From the NCBI GenBank assembly GCA_913052425.1, contig CAJXEG010000077.1, positions 1 through 6,602 of the forward strand: DNA of 6,602 nucleotides. The letters are read 5' to 3'. Positions 1 to 6,602 of the stretch are shown here, piece by piece (position 1 is the stretch's first letter; each line of letters opens with the position of its first letter). Made by a program: the position numbers and the translations under genes. Under the pieces are notes generated by a model, which did no database searches, was not told the origin of the DNA, and was given only the letters and a program-made list of their open reading frames with translations. Source of the stretch: an uncultured Flavobacteriaceae bacterium (GTDB lineage: Bacteria; Bacteroidota; Bacteroidia; Flavobacteriales; Flavobacteriaceae).

Positions 1-1432
1 CGTCGGTCAATCGGTAGCGTCTGCCTTGGAATTTAAAGGTTAGTTTTTCGTGGTCAATGCCCAGCAGGTGCATGAGCGTGGCCTGGAAATCGTGAATGTG
101 TACGGGTCTTTCTGTAATGTTGTAGCCAAAATCGTCGGTAGCACCAATGGTGATTCCTTTTTTGACCCCTGCGCCAGCCATAAAAATGGTAAAACAACGG
201 GGGTGATGGTCTCGACCGTAATTATCTGGCTTGAGCATCCCCTGGGAATAGTTGGTTCGGCCAAATTCTCCTCCCCAAATGACCAAGGTGTCTTCCAAGA
301 GTCCTCTTTGTTTGAGGTCTTGTATGAGCGCTGCGGTGGCCTGATCGGTTTCTTTAGCTTGTCTTTTGATGTCATTGGGCAGGTTGCTGTGTTGATCCCA
401 ACCGCGGTGGTATAGCTGGATGAATTTGACGTCCTTTTCAGCCAGTTTTCTGGCGAGCAGGCAGTTGGCGGCAAAGGTACCGGGATTTTTACTGTCTTCG
501 CCATAGAGGTCGAAAATGTATTGGGGTTCATCGGATACGTCCATGACTTCGGGTACGGAGGTTTGCATGCGATAGGCCATTTCGTAGTTGGAAATTTTGG
601 TCAAAATTTCGGGATCGCCGATATCGGCATGCTGTATGCTTTGCAATTTTTTGAGGGATTTGAGTTGTTCTTCTCTGATGCCGCTGGTCACTCCGGGGGG
701 ATTGTCCAGATAGAGTACAGCATCTTTTCCGGATCGGAATTGTACCCCTTGGTGTTGGGAGGGAAGGAATCCATTGCCCCAAAGTCGGGAGTAGATGGGT
801 TGGCCGTTTTTGCCTTTGGTGACCAAAACGACAAATTCGGGCAGGTTTTTGTTATCGGTTCCCAAACCGTAGCTGAGCCAAGAGCCAATGGAGGGCCTGC
901 CTGGCAGTTCGGAACCGGTTTGGATCATGGTGATGGCAGGATCATGGTTAATGGCATTGGTGTACATGGATTTTATGAAACAAAGTTCATCGACTATTTT
1001 GGCAGTATGGGGCATGAGTTCACTCATCCACGCACCGCTTTGTCCATGTTGGTTGAATTGGAACAGGGAGCCGGCCATGGGGAAGGAATTTTGTCCGGAG
1101 CTCATCCCGGTGAGCCTTTGTTCTCCTAAAATACTTTTGGGTACTTCTTTGCCAAACATCTCATTGAGTTTGGGCTTATAGTCGAAGAGATCCAACTGTG
1201 ATGGTGCTCCACTTTGAAAGAGGTAGATGACCCTTTTGGCTTTGGGAACAAAGTGGGGTAGTTTCATTTTTTCACTGTCCAAAAGATTTAAAAAGTCACT
1301 TTGACCATAGGCGTTGACCGGGCTGATCAGTGATCCAAGGGAGAGTGCACCCAACCCAAGAGAGGTTTTGGTCAGAAAGTCTCTGCGGGAGTAGTTCTTG
1401 TTTTCGTGATCATGGTGGTCGTTGCAGTGCAT
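1..1432 (-). CDS. DUF1501 family Tat-exported protein (3' end cut by window)
   Basis: I read this frame by hand from the ATG at 1432; it is open for 477 codons to the left edge without a stop or frameshift. The N-terminus has a twin-arginine signal: S-R-R-D-F-L at residues 15-20, followed by a Gly/Leu/Ser-rich hydrophobic stretch to about residue 42, so export is by Tat, implying folding or cofactor loading in the cytoplasm. DUF1501 hallmarks follow: [10 protein letters not shown] (79-88), GWDQH (344-348), WGGEFGRT (386-393), GRDHHP (406-411) and a C-terminal [10 protein letters not shown] (468-477). The family belongs to the alkaline-phosphatase/sulfatase-like fold, and the conserved Asp, Glu and His residues could bind metal; no sulfatase C-x-P-S-R motif was seen. 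Family members usually end about ten residues after RLTD, so nearly the whole protein is present. The start lies one base after the stop of the upstream cytochrome gene, suggesting coupled translation. Substrate and reaction are unknown. The identification is firm; any catalytic role is inference. Confidence 0.93.
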   Translation of the reverse strand, partial: MHCNDHHDHENKNYSRRDFLTKTSLGLGALSLGSLISPVNAYGQSDFLNLLDSEKMKLPHFVPKAKRVIYLFQSGAPSQLDLFDYKPKLNEMFGKEVPKSILGEQRLTGMSSGQNSFPMAGSLFQFNQHGQSGAWMSELMPHTAKIVDELCFIKSMYTNAINHDPAITMIQTGSELPGRPSIGSWLSYGLGTDNKNLPEFVVLVTKGKNGQPIYSRLWGNGFLPSQHQGVQFRSGKDAVLYLDNPPGVTSGIREEQLKSLKKLQSIQHADIGDPEILTKISNYEMAYRMQTSVPEVMDVSDEPQYIFDLYGEDSKNPGTFAANCLLARKLAEKDVKFIQLYHRGWDQHSNLPNDIKRQAKETDQATAALIQDLKQRGLLEDTLVIWGGEFGRTNYSQGMLKPDNYGRDHHPRCFTIFMAGAGVKKGITIGATDDFGYNITERPVHIHDFQATLMHLLGIDHEKLTFKFQGRRYRLTD

Positions 1433-1433
1433 C

Positions 1434-4400
1434 TTAACGTTTGGTATAAGTTTCGTTGTGGTTGAGCAATGTATTTGCAACCATGGTCATGGCGGCGGAT
1501 TTCACACTATAGATGTTCATGTCTCTGGGTTTTTCGCCTACGCTAAGGACTTGATAGGCTTTGTCTCTGTTTTGTCTGTAATATTGGTATTGACTGTTGT
1601 ACAGATCAACCAGTATGTTAAGTTCTTCCTCCTTGGGGTAGCGTGAGGTAGCCAGGCGGAATCCATGACTGATCTGCTCTTCCAGGGTGTCTTTGCTTTT
1701 GATGATGCGTTCGGCAAAAATCCTGGAGGCCTCAAAAAATTGAGGGTCATTGAGCAACACCAGGGCTTGTAGTGGGGTGGAGGTAATGTCTCTTTTTACG
1801 GTACATACTTCTCTTGAGGTGGCATCGAAAGTGAGCATGTTAGGGGGTGGTGAAGTTCGTCGAATAAAGGTGTATAGCCCTCTACGATAGAGATCTTCTC
1901 CTTGGGATTCTTTATATTCTAAGAGAAAGGTGGAGAAGTTGTTTTTTTCTTTCCATAGGCCTTTGGGTTGGTAGGGCCTAACGCTTTCTCCCCCAATTTT
2001 TGTATTTAAAAGTCCGCTTACTTTAAGTGCGTTGTCTCGGATGATCTCAGCAGGCAGACGGGTGGCATTGGCCCGTCCAAGAAGGAGGTTGTCGGGGTCT
2101 TTTTGATCGAGAGTTTCATTGCTTACCGATTGCTGCTGGTAAGTATTTGAGAGGACCATTTTTTTAAGCAATGCTTTTACATTCCAATCTTCACTGAAAC
2201 TGGCGGCCAACCAGTCGAGCAATTCGGGATGGGAGGGCAATTGTCCCTGTACCCCAAAGTCGTTGGGGGTTGCTACCAGCCCTTTTCCAAAGATCATTTG
2301 CCAGTATCTATTGACCGCGACTCTTGAGGTAAGGGGGTTTTTGGGATCGAAAAGCCACTGGCTAAGGCCCAATCGATTTTTGGGTAAATCTTTATCCATT
2401 GCAGGCAGTGCTTCTGGTACTTTGGCTTCAACTGTATACAGGGGCTCATTGTAATTTCCGCGATTATATAGATAGGTTTGACGGGGCTCCTCCATTTCAC
2501 GCATGACCATAATTTCGGGTATGGGTTCATAAATTTCCAAGTATTGCTCCCGATTCTCTTTGAGCTCCTTTTTGAGCTGGAGGATTTTAGGATCTTTTTC
2601 AATTAGGTGATTTTGAACTACTGGCCATTGTATTTCTTCTTTTTGTTTTGAGTTTTCGGAGTATATCGATTGAATTTCAAAGGGAGTTAGCACTCCGTTG
2701 AAAAATTTCAGTTCGTCGAGCTTACCAGTGAATAAGCCGTAGTCCCCCGTGGAACCTTCGTAGGACTTTCCAATAATTAAATTTCTTTGAGCACTTACGA
2801 AGCCTTTTTCTCTATCTCGATAGGTGGGTTTTATGGTTTTGTAAAGGTTGTCTACAATGGTTTCAGTTTCTATTTTTTTTCCATTATTAAAAAATTGAAC
2901 ACCTTCTGTTTTTCCACTACCGTTGACAGTAAGGGTAAGGTGTTGCCACGCATTCAATTGTAGGGAGTCAACTGACCTTACGTGGATGAGGTTGGAGGGG
3001 GCTATGTTAATTAAACGGAGATTAACTTTATTTTGGTCGTCCAAATAACATTCCCACCCGCGCCAAAGGTCATTTTTCCCTCCGGCATTGGCCACCAAGG
3101 TTTGAGAAGATCCTTCTTTTCTTTTACTGGTATTCAACCAAATGGAGAAGGAGAAGGGGTCGGTCCATTCAAGGTTAGGGATCAATTTGTTGGTGATGTA
3201 TAGCTGATCGTGATCTTTACTGAATTGAAAGGCATTTCCTTTGATTCCGGGAACGATTTCGGGCATTTGATCAATTCTACCAAAGAAATCTTTTTTACCG
3301 TCCACGCTGTGTTTTCCCTTTTTTATCTTGGCCATTTTTTCAAAAGCACCGTGAAATACCAATTGTGGTTTTGCTTTGGTTTTTAAAGCGAGTTCGTCAG
3401 AATATTGATATACTTTTTGTAATTGTTCACGGGTGATGGCGATGTCTTTTTTGATGTGGTTTAGCCCCTGATTGAGTTGATCTAATTTGGTTTGTGTTTC
3501 CTCGTTGGAGAGGGGTAAAAGGGGCCCAAATTCTCCATCATCCCCGGTCATTCCAAGTTCTCTGATGTTGTTAAAGAAAGCGGTTAGCTGGAAATAATCT
3601 TTTTGTGAAATGGGGTCAAATTTGTGATCGTGGCATTTGGCGCAGGCTACGGTGAGTCCCAAAAATGCAGTAGAGAGGGTTTCGGTGCGGTCAAAAACAT
3701 AGTGCAAACGCCATTCTTCGTCGATGACCCCGCCCTCAGCAGTCATAGGGCTATTTCTATTGAATGCGGTGGCGAGTTTTTGTTCTTGAGTAGCGTTGGG
3801 TAAGAGGTCTCCTGCCAGTTGCCAGGTTACGAACTGATCGTAGGGCATATTCTTCTTAAAGGCTTTGAGAACCCAATCCCTCCAAGGCCACATGGTGCGG
3901 ATGCCGTCGGCATGTAAGCCATGGGAATCGGCATAGCGAGAAAGGTCGAGCCAGTCGAGGGCCAAGCGCTCAGCGTGTGCGTCGGTATCTAGGAGTCGAT
4001 CCACTAGGTTTTCATAGGCTTTTTCACTTTTGTCATTGAGAAAATCGTCCAGCTCCGCTATGGAAGGGGGTAGCCCGGTCAAATCCAAATAGAGCCTTCT
4101 GGCCAAAATGGCTTTGGAGGCTTTTGGGGAAAAATCTAGGCCTTCTTGTTCTAATCTCTTTTTGATGAATTGGTCTATGGGATTTTGCAGTGCATTGGAA
4201 TCTGTTTTGGGTTTTTGTTTTTTGGGAGGTAAAAATGCCCAATGTTCTTTCCATTCTGCGCCTTGTTCTATCCATTTAAAAATGATGGCTTTTTCTCTGT
4301 TGGTCAAAGCCAAGTTGGCTTCGGGGGGTGGCATGACCACATCGGGTTCGTCGTGTATGATCCTGTGGGCACTTTCGCTTTTGTGTAAATTGCCTGAGCT

Positions 4401-4652
4401 AAAGGCTCTTTTTCCACTTTCCAATTTGGAAAAAGCTATAGACTCTATATCCAATCTCAATCCGGCTTTTCGGGTTTTTTCGTCGGGGCCGTGGCATTGA
4501 TAACATCGGTCGGAAAGTATGGGTTTGACGTGGTAATTGAAGTCGACCACTTCCGGCAAATCACTGTATTCCTTGCTGATTTCAGTGGGGACTTCGAGTG
4601 AGCAGGAAAGGAAAAGACCAGCCAAGGCAATAACAGCATTAACCTTTTTCAT
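1434..4652 (-). CDS. PSD1 / planctomycete cytochrome c lipoprotein: PSCyt1-DUF1549-LamG-DUF1553
   Basis: Large envelope protein of 1072 residues from the ATG at 4652. A TTG at 4661 would add three residues, but the ATG followed by Lys-Lys gives a normal signal peptide, so I prefer it. Residues 2-17 are a short hydrophobic leader ending at Cys17 (L-F-L-S-C), a slightly non-canonical lipobox, so a membrane-anchored lipoprotein is likely. Domains in order: planctomycete-type cytochrome c at about 33-120 with heme motif CYQCH (50-54) and the M-P-P-P segment (107-110); DUF1549 at about 157-365, including YADSHG, a QLAGDLLP block and a second CXXCH (CAKCH, 337-341); a charged, probably coiled-coil helix at about 385-420; a LamG/concanavalin-like domain at about 430-665; and DUF1553 at about 758-1010, with the [13 protein letters not shown] and [13 protein letters not shown] blocks. 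This is the normal PSD1 architecture with the LamG insertion seen in a subset. A redox role near a polysaccharide or other extracellular substrate is plausible, but the reaction is unknown. The last codon lies one base from the DUF1501 start. Confidence 0.95.
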   Translation of the reverse strand: MKKVNAVIALAGLFLSCSLEVPTEISKEYSDLPEVVDFNYHVKPILSDRCYQCHGPDEKTRKAGLRLDIESIAFSKLESGKRAFSSGNLHKSESAHRIIHDEPDVVMPPPEANLALTNREKAIIFKWIEQGAEWKEHWAFLPPKKQKPKTDSNALQNPIDQFIKKRLEQEGLDFSPKASKAILARRLYLDLTGLPPSIAELDDFLNDKSEKAYENLVDRLLDTDAHAERLALDWLDLSRYADSHGLHADGIRTMWPWRDWVLKAFKKNMPYDQFVTWQLAGDLLPNATQEQKLATAFNRNSPMTAEGGVIDEEWRLHYVFDRTETLSTAFLGLTVACAKCHDHKFDPISQKDYFQLTAFFNNIRELGMTGDDGEFGPLLPLSNEETQTKLDQLNQGLNHIKKDIAITREQLQKVYQYSDELALKTKAKPQLVFHGAFEKMAKIKKGKHSVDGKKDFFGRIDQMPEIVPGIKGNAFQFSKDHDQLYITNKLIPNLEWTDPFSFSIWLNTSKRKEGSSQTLVANAGGKNDLWRGWECYLDDQNKVNLRLINIAPSNLIHVRSVDSLQLNAWQHLTLTVNGSGKTEGVQFFNNGKKIETETIVDNLYKTIKPTYRDREKGFVSAQRNLIIGKSYEGSTGDYGLFTGKLDELKFFNGVLTPFEIQSIYSENSKQKEEIQWPVVQNHLIEKDPKILQLKKELKENREQYLEIYEPIPEIMVMREMEEPRQTYLYNRGNYNEPLYTVEAKVPEALPAMDKDLPKNRLGLSQWLFDPKNPLTSRVAVNRYWQMIFGKGLVATPNDFGVQGQLPSHPELLDWLAASFSEDWNVKALLKKMVLSNTYQQQSVSNETLDQKDPDNLLLGRANATRLPAEIIRDNALKVSGLLNTKIGGESVRPYQPKGLWKEKNNFSTFLLEYKESQGEDLYRRGLYTFIRRTSPPPNMLTFDATSREVCTVKRDITSTPLQALVLLNDPQFFEASRIFAERIIKSKDTLEEQISHGFRLATSRYPKEEELNILVDLYNSQYQYYRQNRDKAYQVLSVGEKPRDMNIYSVKSAAMTMVANTLLNHNETYTKR

Positions 4653-4702
4653 CGTTATCAAAAGCGTTTAAATAGATATAAAATGGTTATTTGCTAAGTT
4701 AA
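4653..4702 (-). other. Short spacer between hydrolase and cytochrome lipoprotein genes
   Basis: This 50-bp AT-rich spacer has no G/C-rich hairpin followed by a T-run, and no purine-rich Shine-Dalgarno before the ATG at 4652, as is common in Bacteroidota. I also see no clear TAnnTTTG promoter element. The simplest reading is read-through transcription from the hydrolase gene into the cytochrome gene. Confidence 0.5.
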
Positions 4703-5941
4703 TTAATTTTTGTAATAAACATAGGGAGCTTTGTCGGTTGGAAATTTTAAAAATTCTAATACTTCAAATTCATTTTTTAGGGCAGAGGATGGCCGTGGAT
4801 TTTCGGGGGTAAATACACTGAGTTTTTCGGGGCGAAGTATTTTGATAAAACTTTCATCAATGGGATCTCCATTGAGTGATTTGGAGTTTTCGAGCTTTAG
4901 GTGTTTTGTAAAAAACGCGTAGGCAGCGATTCTTTTGGAATAGCCATAGTCGTGTTTTTCGTTCGCCAAATGTACATTTTCGACCTGATCGGTTTTGCCC
5001 ATGGCACCATAAACTTTTTGGATGTAGGGGAATTCTACATCAGGAGTATTTCGTGTCCAATCGTCACCATTGGAAATGAGCAATAAGGGTCTTGGTGCAG
5101 CCATTGCTGCGATTTCAACGTTGTTTGTTTGGAAGTTGGCAGTTTTGTGAATGGGCATTCCGCTTTCGCAAACGCAGCCTCCAAAAAAGTGGGCGGATAC
5201 TTGCACCACAGGTACGGATACTTTGATTCTTTGATCGAGGGCGGTGAGTACGAAGGTTTGGGTGCCTCCCCCAGAGCCACCGGTAATGCCTATTCTTTGC
5301 GAGTCTACTTCGGGGAGACTGAGCAAATAGTCCAGTACCCGTTTGCTGTTCCATGTTTGTAATAACAAGCTGATGGGCATTTTGTGTCTAACTTGTTTGC
5401 TTTCTCCATAGCCTACCATGTCGTAGGCAAAAACAATGGCCCCCTTACTGGCCAAATAGGCACTGCGCAATTGAACATAGTCAGTGAAGCGTTTGTCTTT
5501 AAGATGTCCGTGGGGACTCAAAACAGCAGCGTATTGTTTTTGTTTTTGGAGTGGACGGTAAAGATTTCCGGTGACATAAAATCCGGGAAAACTCTCTATG
5601 GCGATGTTTTCTACCGAATAACCGTCCATTATTTTTTGGGAGTGTTTGATGACATTGATTTTACTATCATAGGCGGAAATTTTATCCCATTGCATCCCGG
5701 CCTGTATGTTTTCTCTAATGGTTTGGGCTCTTTTTCCCCAAGATTGGGGATCGTTCCACAAACCGGAGAAGACTTCCATTTTTATTTTTCCCTCGGCCTC
5801 TGTCCAGTAACCTCCACTACAAATCATGTTGTTGGGCTCCAGAATGGTTCCCTGATCGGTTTCGATTTTAATCCCTTGGGACAGGACCAGATTGGCGCTT
5901 AGCAGTGCCAAACCGATAAAAAGCTTTGATAAGAATTTCAT
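4703..5941 (-). CDS. Secreted alpha/beta hydrolase, acetyl xylan esterase-like
   Basis: A 412-residue protein from the ATG at 5941. Residues 1-21 form a signal peptide (M-K-F-L-S-K, then a hydrophobic core), with likely cleavage after Ser21, so it is periplasmic or secreted. The alpha/beta-hydrolase core spans about 110-350: an oxyanion-type SPHGH (142-146), the nucleophile elbow G-G-S-G-G with Ser223, an acid candidate in NGDDW (Asp293 or Asp294) and a catalytic His candidate in NEKHDYG (His330). The segment GGCVCESGMPIH (254-265) and the following AAPRPLLL (281-288) are typical of large acetyl-xylan-esterase-like hydrolases found in Bacteroidota and Planctomycetes. Expected chemistry is hydrolysis of an ester, possibly an acetyl group on a polysaccharide; the actual substrate cannot be read from the sequence. 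A glucuronoyl-esterase or dienelactone-hydrolase-like activity is an alternative. It is the first recognisable gene of the apparent operon, with the cytochrome lipoprotein gene starting 50 bp downstream and no terminator between them. Confidence 0.88.
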   Translation of the reverse strand: MKFLSKLFIGLALLSANLVLSQGIKIETDQGTILEPNNMICSGGYWTEAEGKIKMEVFSGLWNDPQSWGKRAQTIRENIQAGMQWDKISAYDSKINVIKHSQKIMDGYSVENIAIESFPGFYVTGNLYRPLQKQKQYAAVLSPHGHLKDKRFTDYVQLRSAYLASKGAIVFAYDMVGYGESKQVRHKMPISLLLQTWNSKRVLDYLLSLPEVDSQRIGITGGSGGGTQTFVLTALDQRIKVSVPVVQVSAHFFGGCVCESGMPIHKTANFQTNNVEIAAMAAPRPLLLISNGDDWTRNTPDVEFPYIQKVYGAMGKTDQVENVHLANEKHDYGYSKRIAAYAFFTKHLKLENSKSLNGDPIDESFIKILRPEKLSVFTPENPRPSSALKNEFEVLEFLKFPTDKAPYVYYKN

Positions 5942-6012
5942 TTGTGGTGTTTTAAATGAACAAACAAGTTAGAAAACCTTTTGCAAAAAACTGAATAATC
6001 TTTTTTAAAAAG

Positions 6013-6040
6013 CAACCTATTCATTTATTCTTAGCATCAA
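6013..6040 (-). promoter_or_regulatory. Weak candidate Bacteroidota-type promoter for the hydrolase operon
   Basis: On the minus strand a TTG (6038-6040) is followed after 18 bases by TAGGTTG (6013-6019). This resembles the Bacteroidota pattern of an upstream TTG/TTTG and a TAnnTTTG element, but the downstream element matches only partly. It would give a leader of roughly 65 bases before the ATG at 5941. In DNA this AT-rich such a match can arise by chance, so this is only the best candidate I found. Confidence 0.2.
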
Positions 6041-6367
6041 TGTATAATAATAAATTAAACTTCTGATTGACCAATACTAATAACTTTTTTGATCTGAAAG
6101 AAGATTGAGTATAAAGGATTTATTAGAATGGGAAAATGGTTTGAAAGGAAATTCTTCAGTTAAGAGGTTAATTAATCAAAGTGTATCGGAATTAAGTAAA
6201 GTGAAGGGTTGATATATTTCCTTAAATGAAACTGATTTAGTTAGTGTATCAGTATTTCCTAGAAGAGGTTTCTTGTAACTCACAAATAACTTTTTCCCTA
6301 AACTCGAATCGGAGTGGTTTTTTATATCAGAGTCAATTTTTTCTCCATGTAGGAAATCTCGTATATT

Positions 6368-6399
6368 CTATAAGTTATAATTATAATTATTTCTTATAG
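6368..6399. repeat. 32-nt near-perfect AT-rich palindrome
   Basis: The arms CTATAAG (6368-6374) and CTTATAG (6393-6399) are exact reverse complements. They enclose a second perfect 14-nt palindrome, ATAATTATAATTAT (6377-6390), with the same centre. Only two opposed T/T pairs on each side (6375-6376 against 6391-6392) break the symmetry. It begins 11 bases beyond the stop of the recombinase-like frame. It could be a transcription-stopping hairpin for that frame, a protein-binding dyad or a relic of a recombination site. It lacks a GC-rich stem, so a classic intrinsic terminator is doubtful. Confidence 0.6.
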
Positions 6400-6409
6400 T
6401 CACTTATTT

Positions 6410-6602
6410 TTAACTATCATCAAACAAAACCAATTCATTTAAGGAATTTCCTTTTGGTGTTCTTGGAAATAAATAATTATTTTTCCCTTTACCACTAGAG
6501 TATTTATTGAAGATGGATATTGTTAATCTATTTAATGGTACACGAGTAATCTTTTGAGTTTTTTCTGATTGAGACATAAACTCACCTTTATTCCTATCTT
6601 CA
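6410..6602 (-). pseudogene. Tyrosine recombinase (phage-integrase family) fragment, probably decayed
   Basis: The frame enters from the right edge and runs 63 codons before TAA at 6410-6412. The peptide contains K-G-E-F-M-S-Q-S-E-K-T-Q-K followed by I-T-R-V-P-L-N-R-L and, after a helix-like stretch, Y-L-F-P-R-T and N-S-L-N-E. This order resembles the stretch of Bacteroidota tyrosine recombinases after the first catalytic Arg: a beta-hairpin carrying the Q-x-K-T lysine, the v-P-L strand, then the l-F-P and N-e segments. In an intact enzyme, well over 80 residues with the H-x-x-R, second His and Tyr would follow. Here the frame stops immediately, and no such motif appears in the downstream bases I translated. 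I therefore read it as a truncated or decayed integrase, transcribed toward the hydrolase operon. An internal ATG at 6577 exists, but the upstream codons remain in-frame and fit the family, so the true start lies outside the window. The match is by eye only. Confidence 0.5.

Larger units (their letters stand above)
5942..6409. other. AT-rich gene-poor region upstream of the operon
   Basis: No gene I can name lies in these 468 bases. The DNA is much richer in A and T than the genes to the left: the line 6121-6180 has 16 G/C of 60 by hand count. It holds the presumed operon promoter near its left end and a long palindrome near its right end. Two stop-poor stretches overlap on opposite strands: minus 6176-6367 (63 codons without a stop, no ATG start) and plus 6093-6209 (39 codons, then two further short open runs in the same frame). 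Neither resembles a family I recognise. The region may be decayed mobile-element or gene DNA beside the recombinase fragment. Confidence 0.5.

Noticed and set aside
40..531. Minus-strand open frame of 163 codons in another frame of the DUF1501 gene
   Set aside because: The DUF1501 frame itself is continuous from 1432 to the left edge and carries the conserved motifs here, so this is a shadow frame and not evidence of a frameshift.
521..1129. Long plus-strand open frame (202 codons) opposite DUF1501
   Set aside because: It is antisense to a frame with clear DUF1501 motifs throughout, and its peptide has no recognisable domain.
2873..2880. Run of eight T (A8 on the coding strand) in PSD1 as a possible slippage or frameshift site
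   Set aside because: The LamG domain reads in one frame on both sides, so there is no sign of a frameshift; the run encodes ordinary Lys codons.
4108..4500. Plus-strand open frame (130 codons) opposite the N-terminal part of PSD1
   Set aside because: It is antisense to the cytochrome and DUF1549 domains; no independent support.
4653..4661. TTG start adding three residues to PSD1
   Set aside because: The ATG at 4652 followed by two Lys codons gives a normal lipoprotein leader, while the TTG needs a rarer start and improves nothing.
5384..5902. Plus-strand open frame (172 codons) opposite the hydrolase
   Set aside because: It is antisense to the signal peptide and catalytic core of the hydrolase, and its peptide has no recognisable domain.
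5979..5988. Ten-base palindrome TTTTGCAAAA in the leader of the hydrolase gene, as an operator
   Set aside because: It is short, and such AT-rich dyads are common by chance. No second copy or neighbouring regulator gene supports it.

Overview
The window looks like chromosomal DNA from a free-living, probably marine or environmental Bacteroidota (Cytophagia/Flavobacteriia type). The reasons are the gene families, the lipoprotein and Tat signals, the absence of recognisable Shine-Dalgarno sites before the starts, the moderate GC of the genes and the very AT-rich intergenic DNA. The taxon is an inference. Related gene sets also occur in Planctomycetes and Verrucomicrobia, but those usually have higher GC.

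Layout: all recognisable genes are on the minus strand, so transcription runs from right to left. From the right edge there is (i) the end of a tyrosine-recombinase-like reading frame (6410-6602, cut by the window and ending prematurely for the family). Next comes (ii) about 470 bp of AT-rich, gene-poor DNA with a 32-nt near-perfect palindrome. Then (iii) a secreted alpha/beta-hydrolase of the acetyl-xylan-esterase-like group (4703-5941), (iv) a large lipoprotein combining a planctomycete-type cytochrome c domain, DUF1549, an inserted LamG-like domain and DUF1553 (1434-4652), and (v) a Tat-exported DUF1501 protein (1-1432). The last gene is open at the left edge and probably lacks only its last few residues.

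Genes iii-v are most simply read as one operon. The hydrolase and the cytochrome gene are 50 bp apart with no visible terminator, and the cytochrome stop and the DUF1501 start are separated by a single base. All three products carry export signals of different kinds: signal peptidase I type, lipoprotein, and twin-arginine. The set therefore looks like an envelope module in which an esterase trims a substrate (perhaps acylated polysaccharide) beside a heme lipoprotein and a DUF1501 partner. The cytochrome/DUF1501 pair is a recurrent neighbourhood in these phyla, but I know of no established biochemical function for it, so its chemistry is the open question here. No RNA gene, CRISPR array, complete insertion sequence or SusC/SusD pair was seen.
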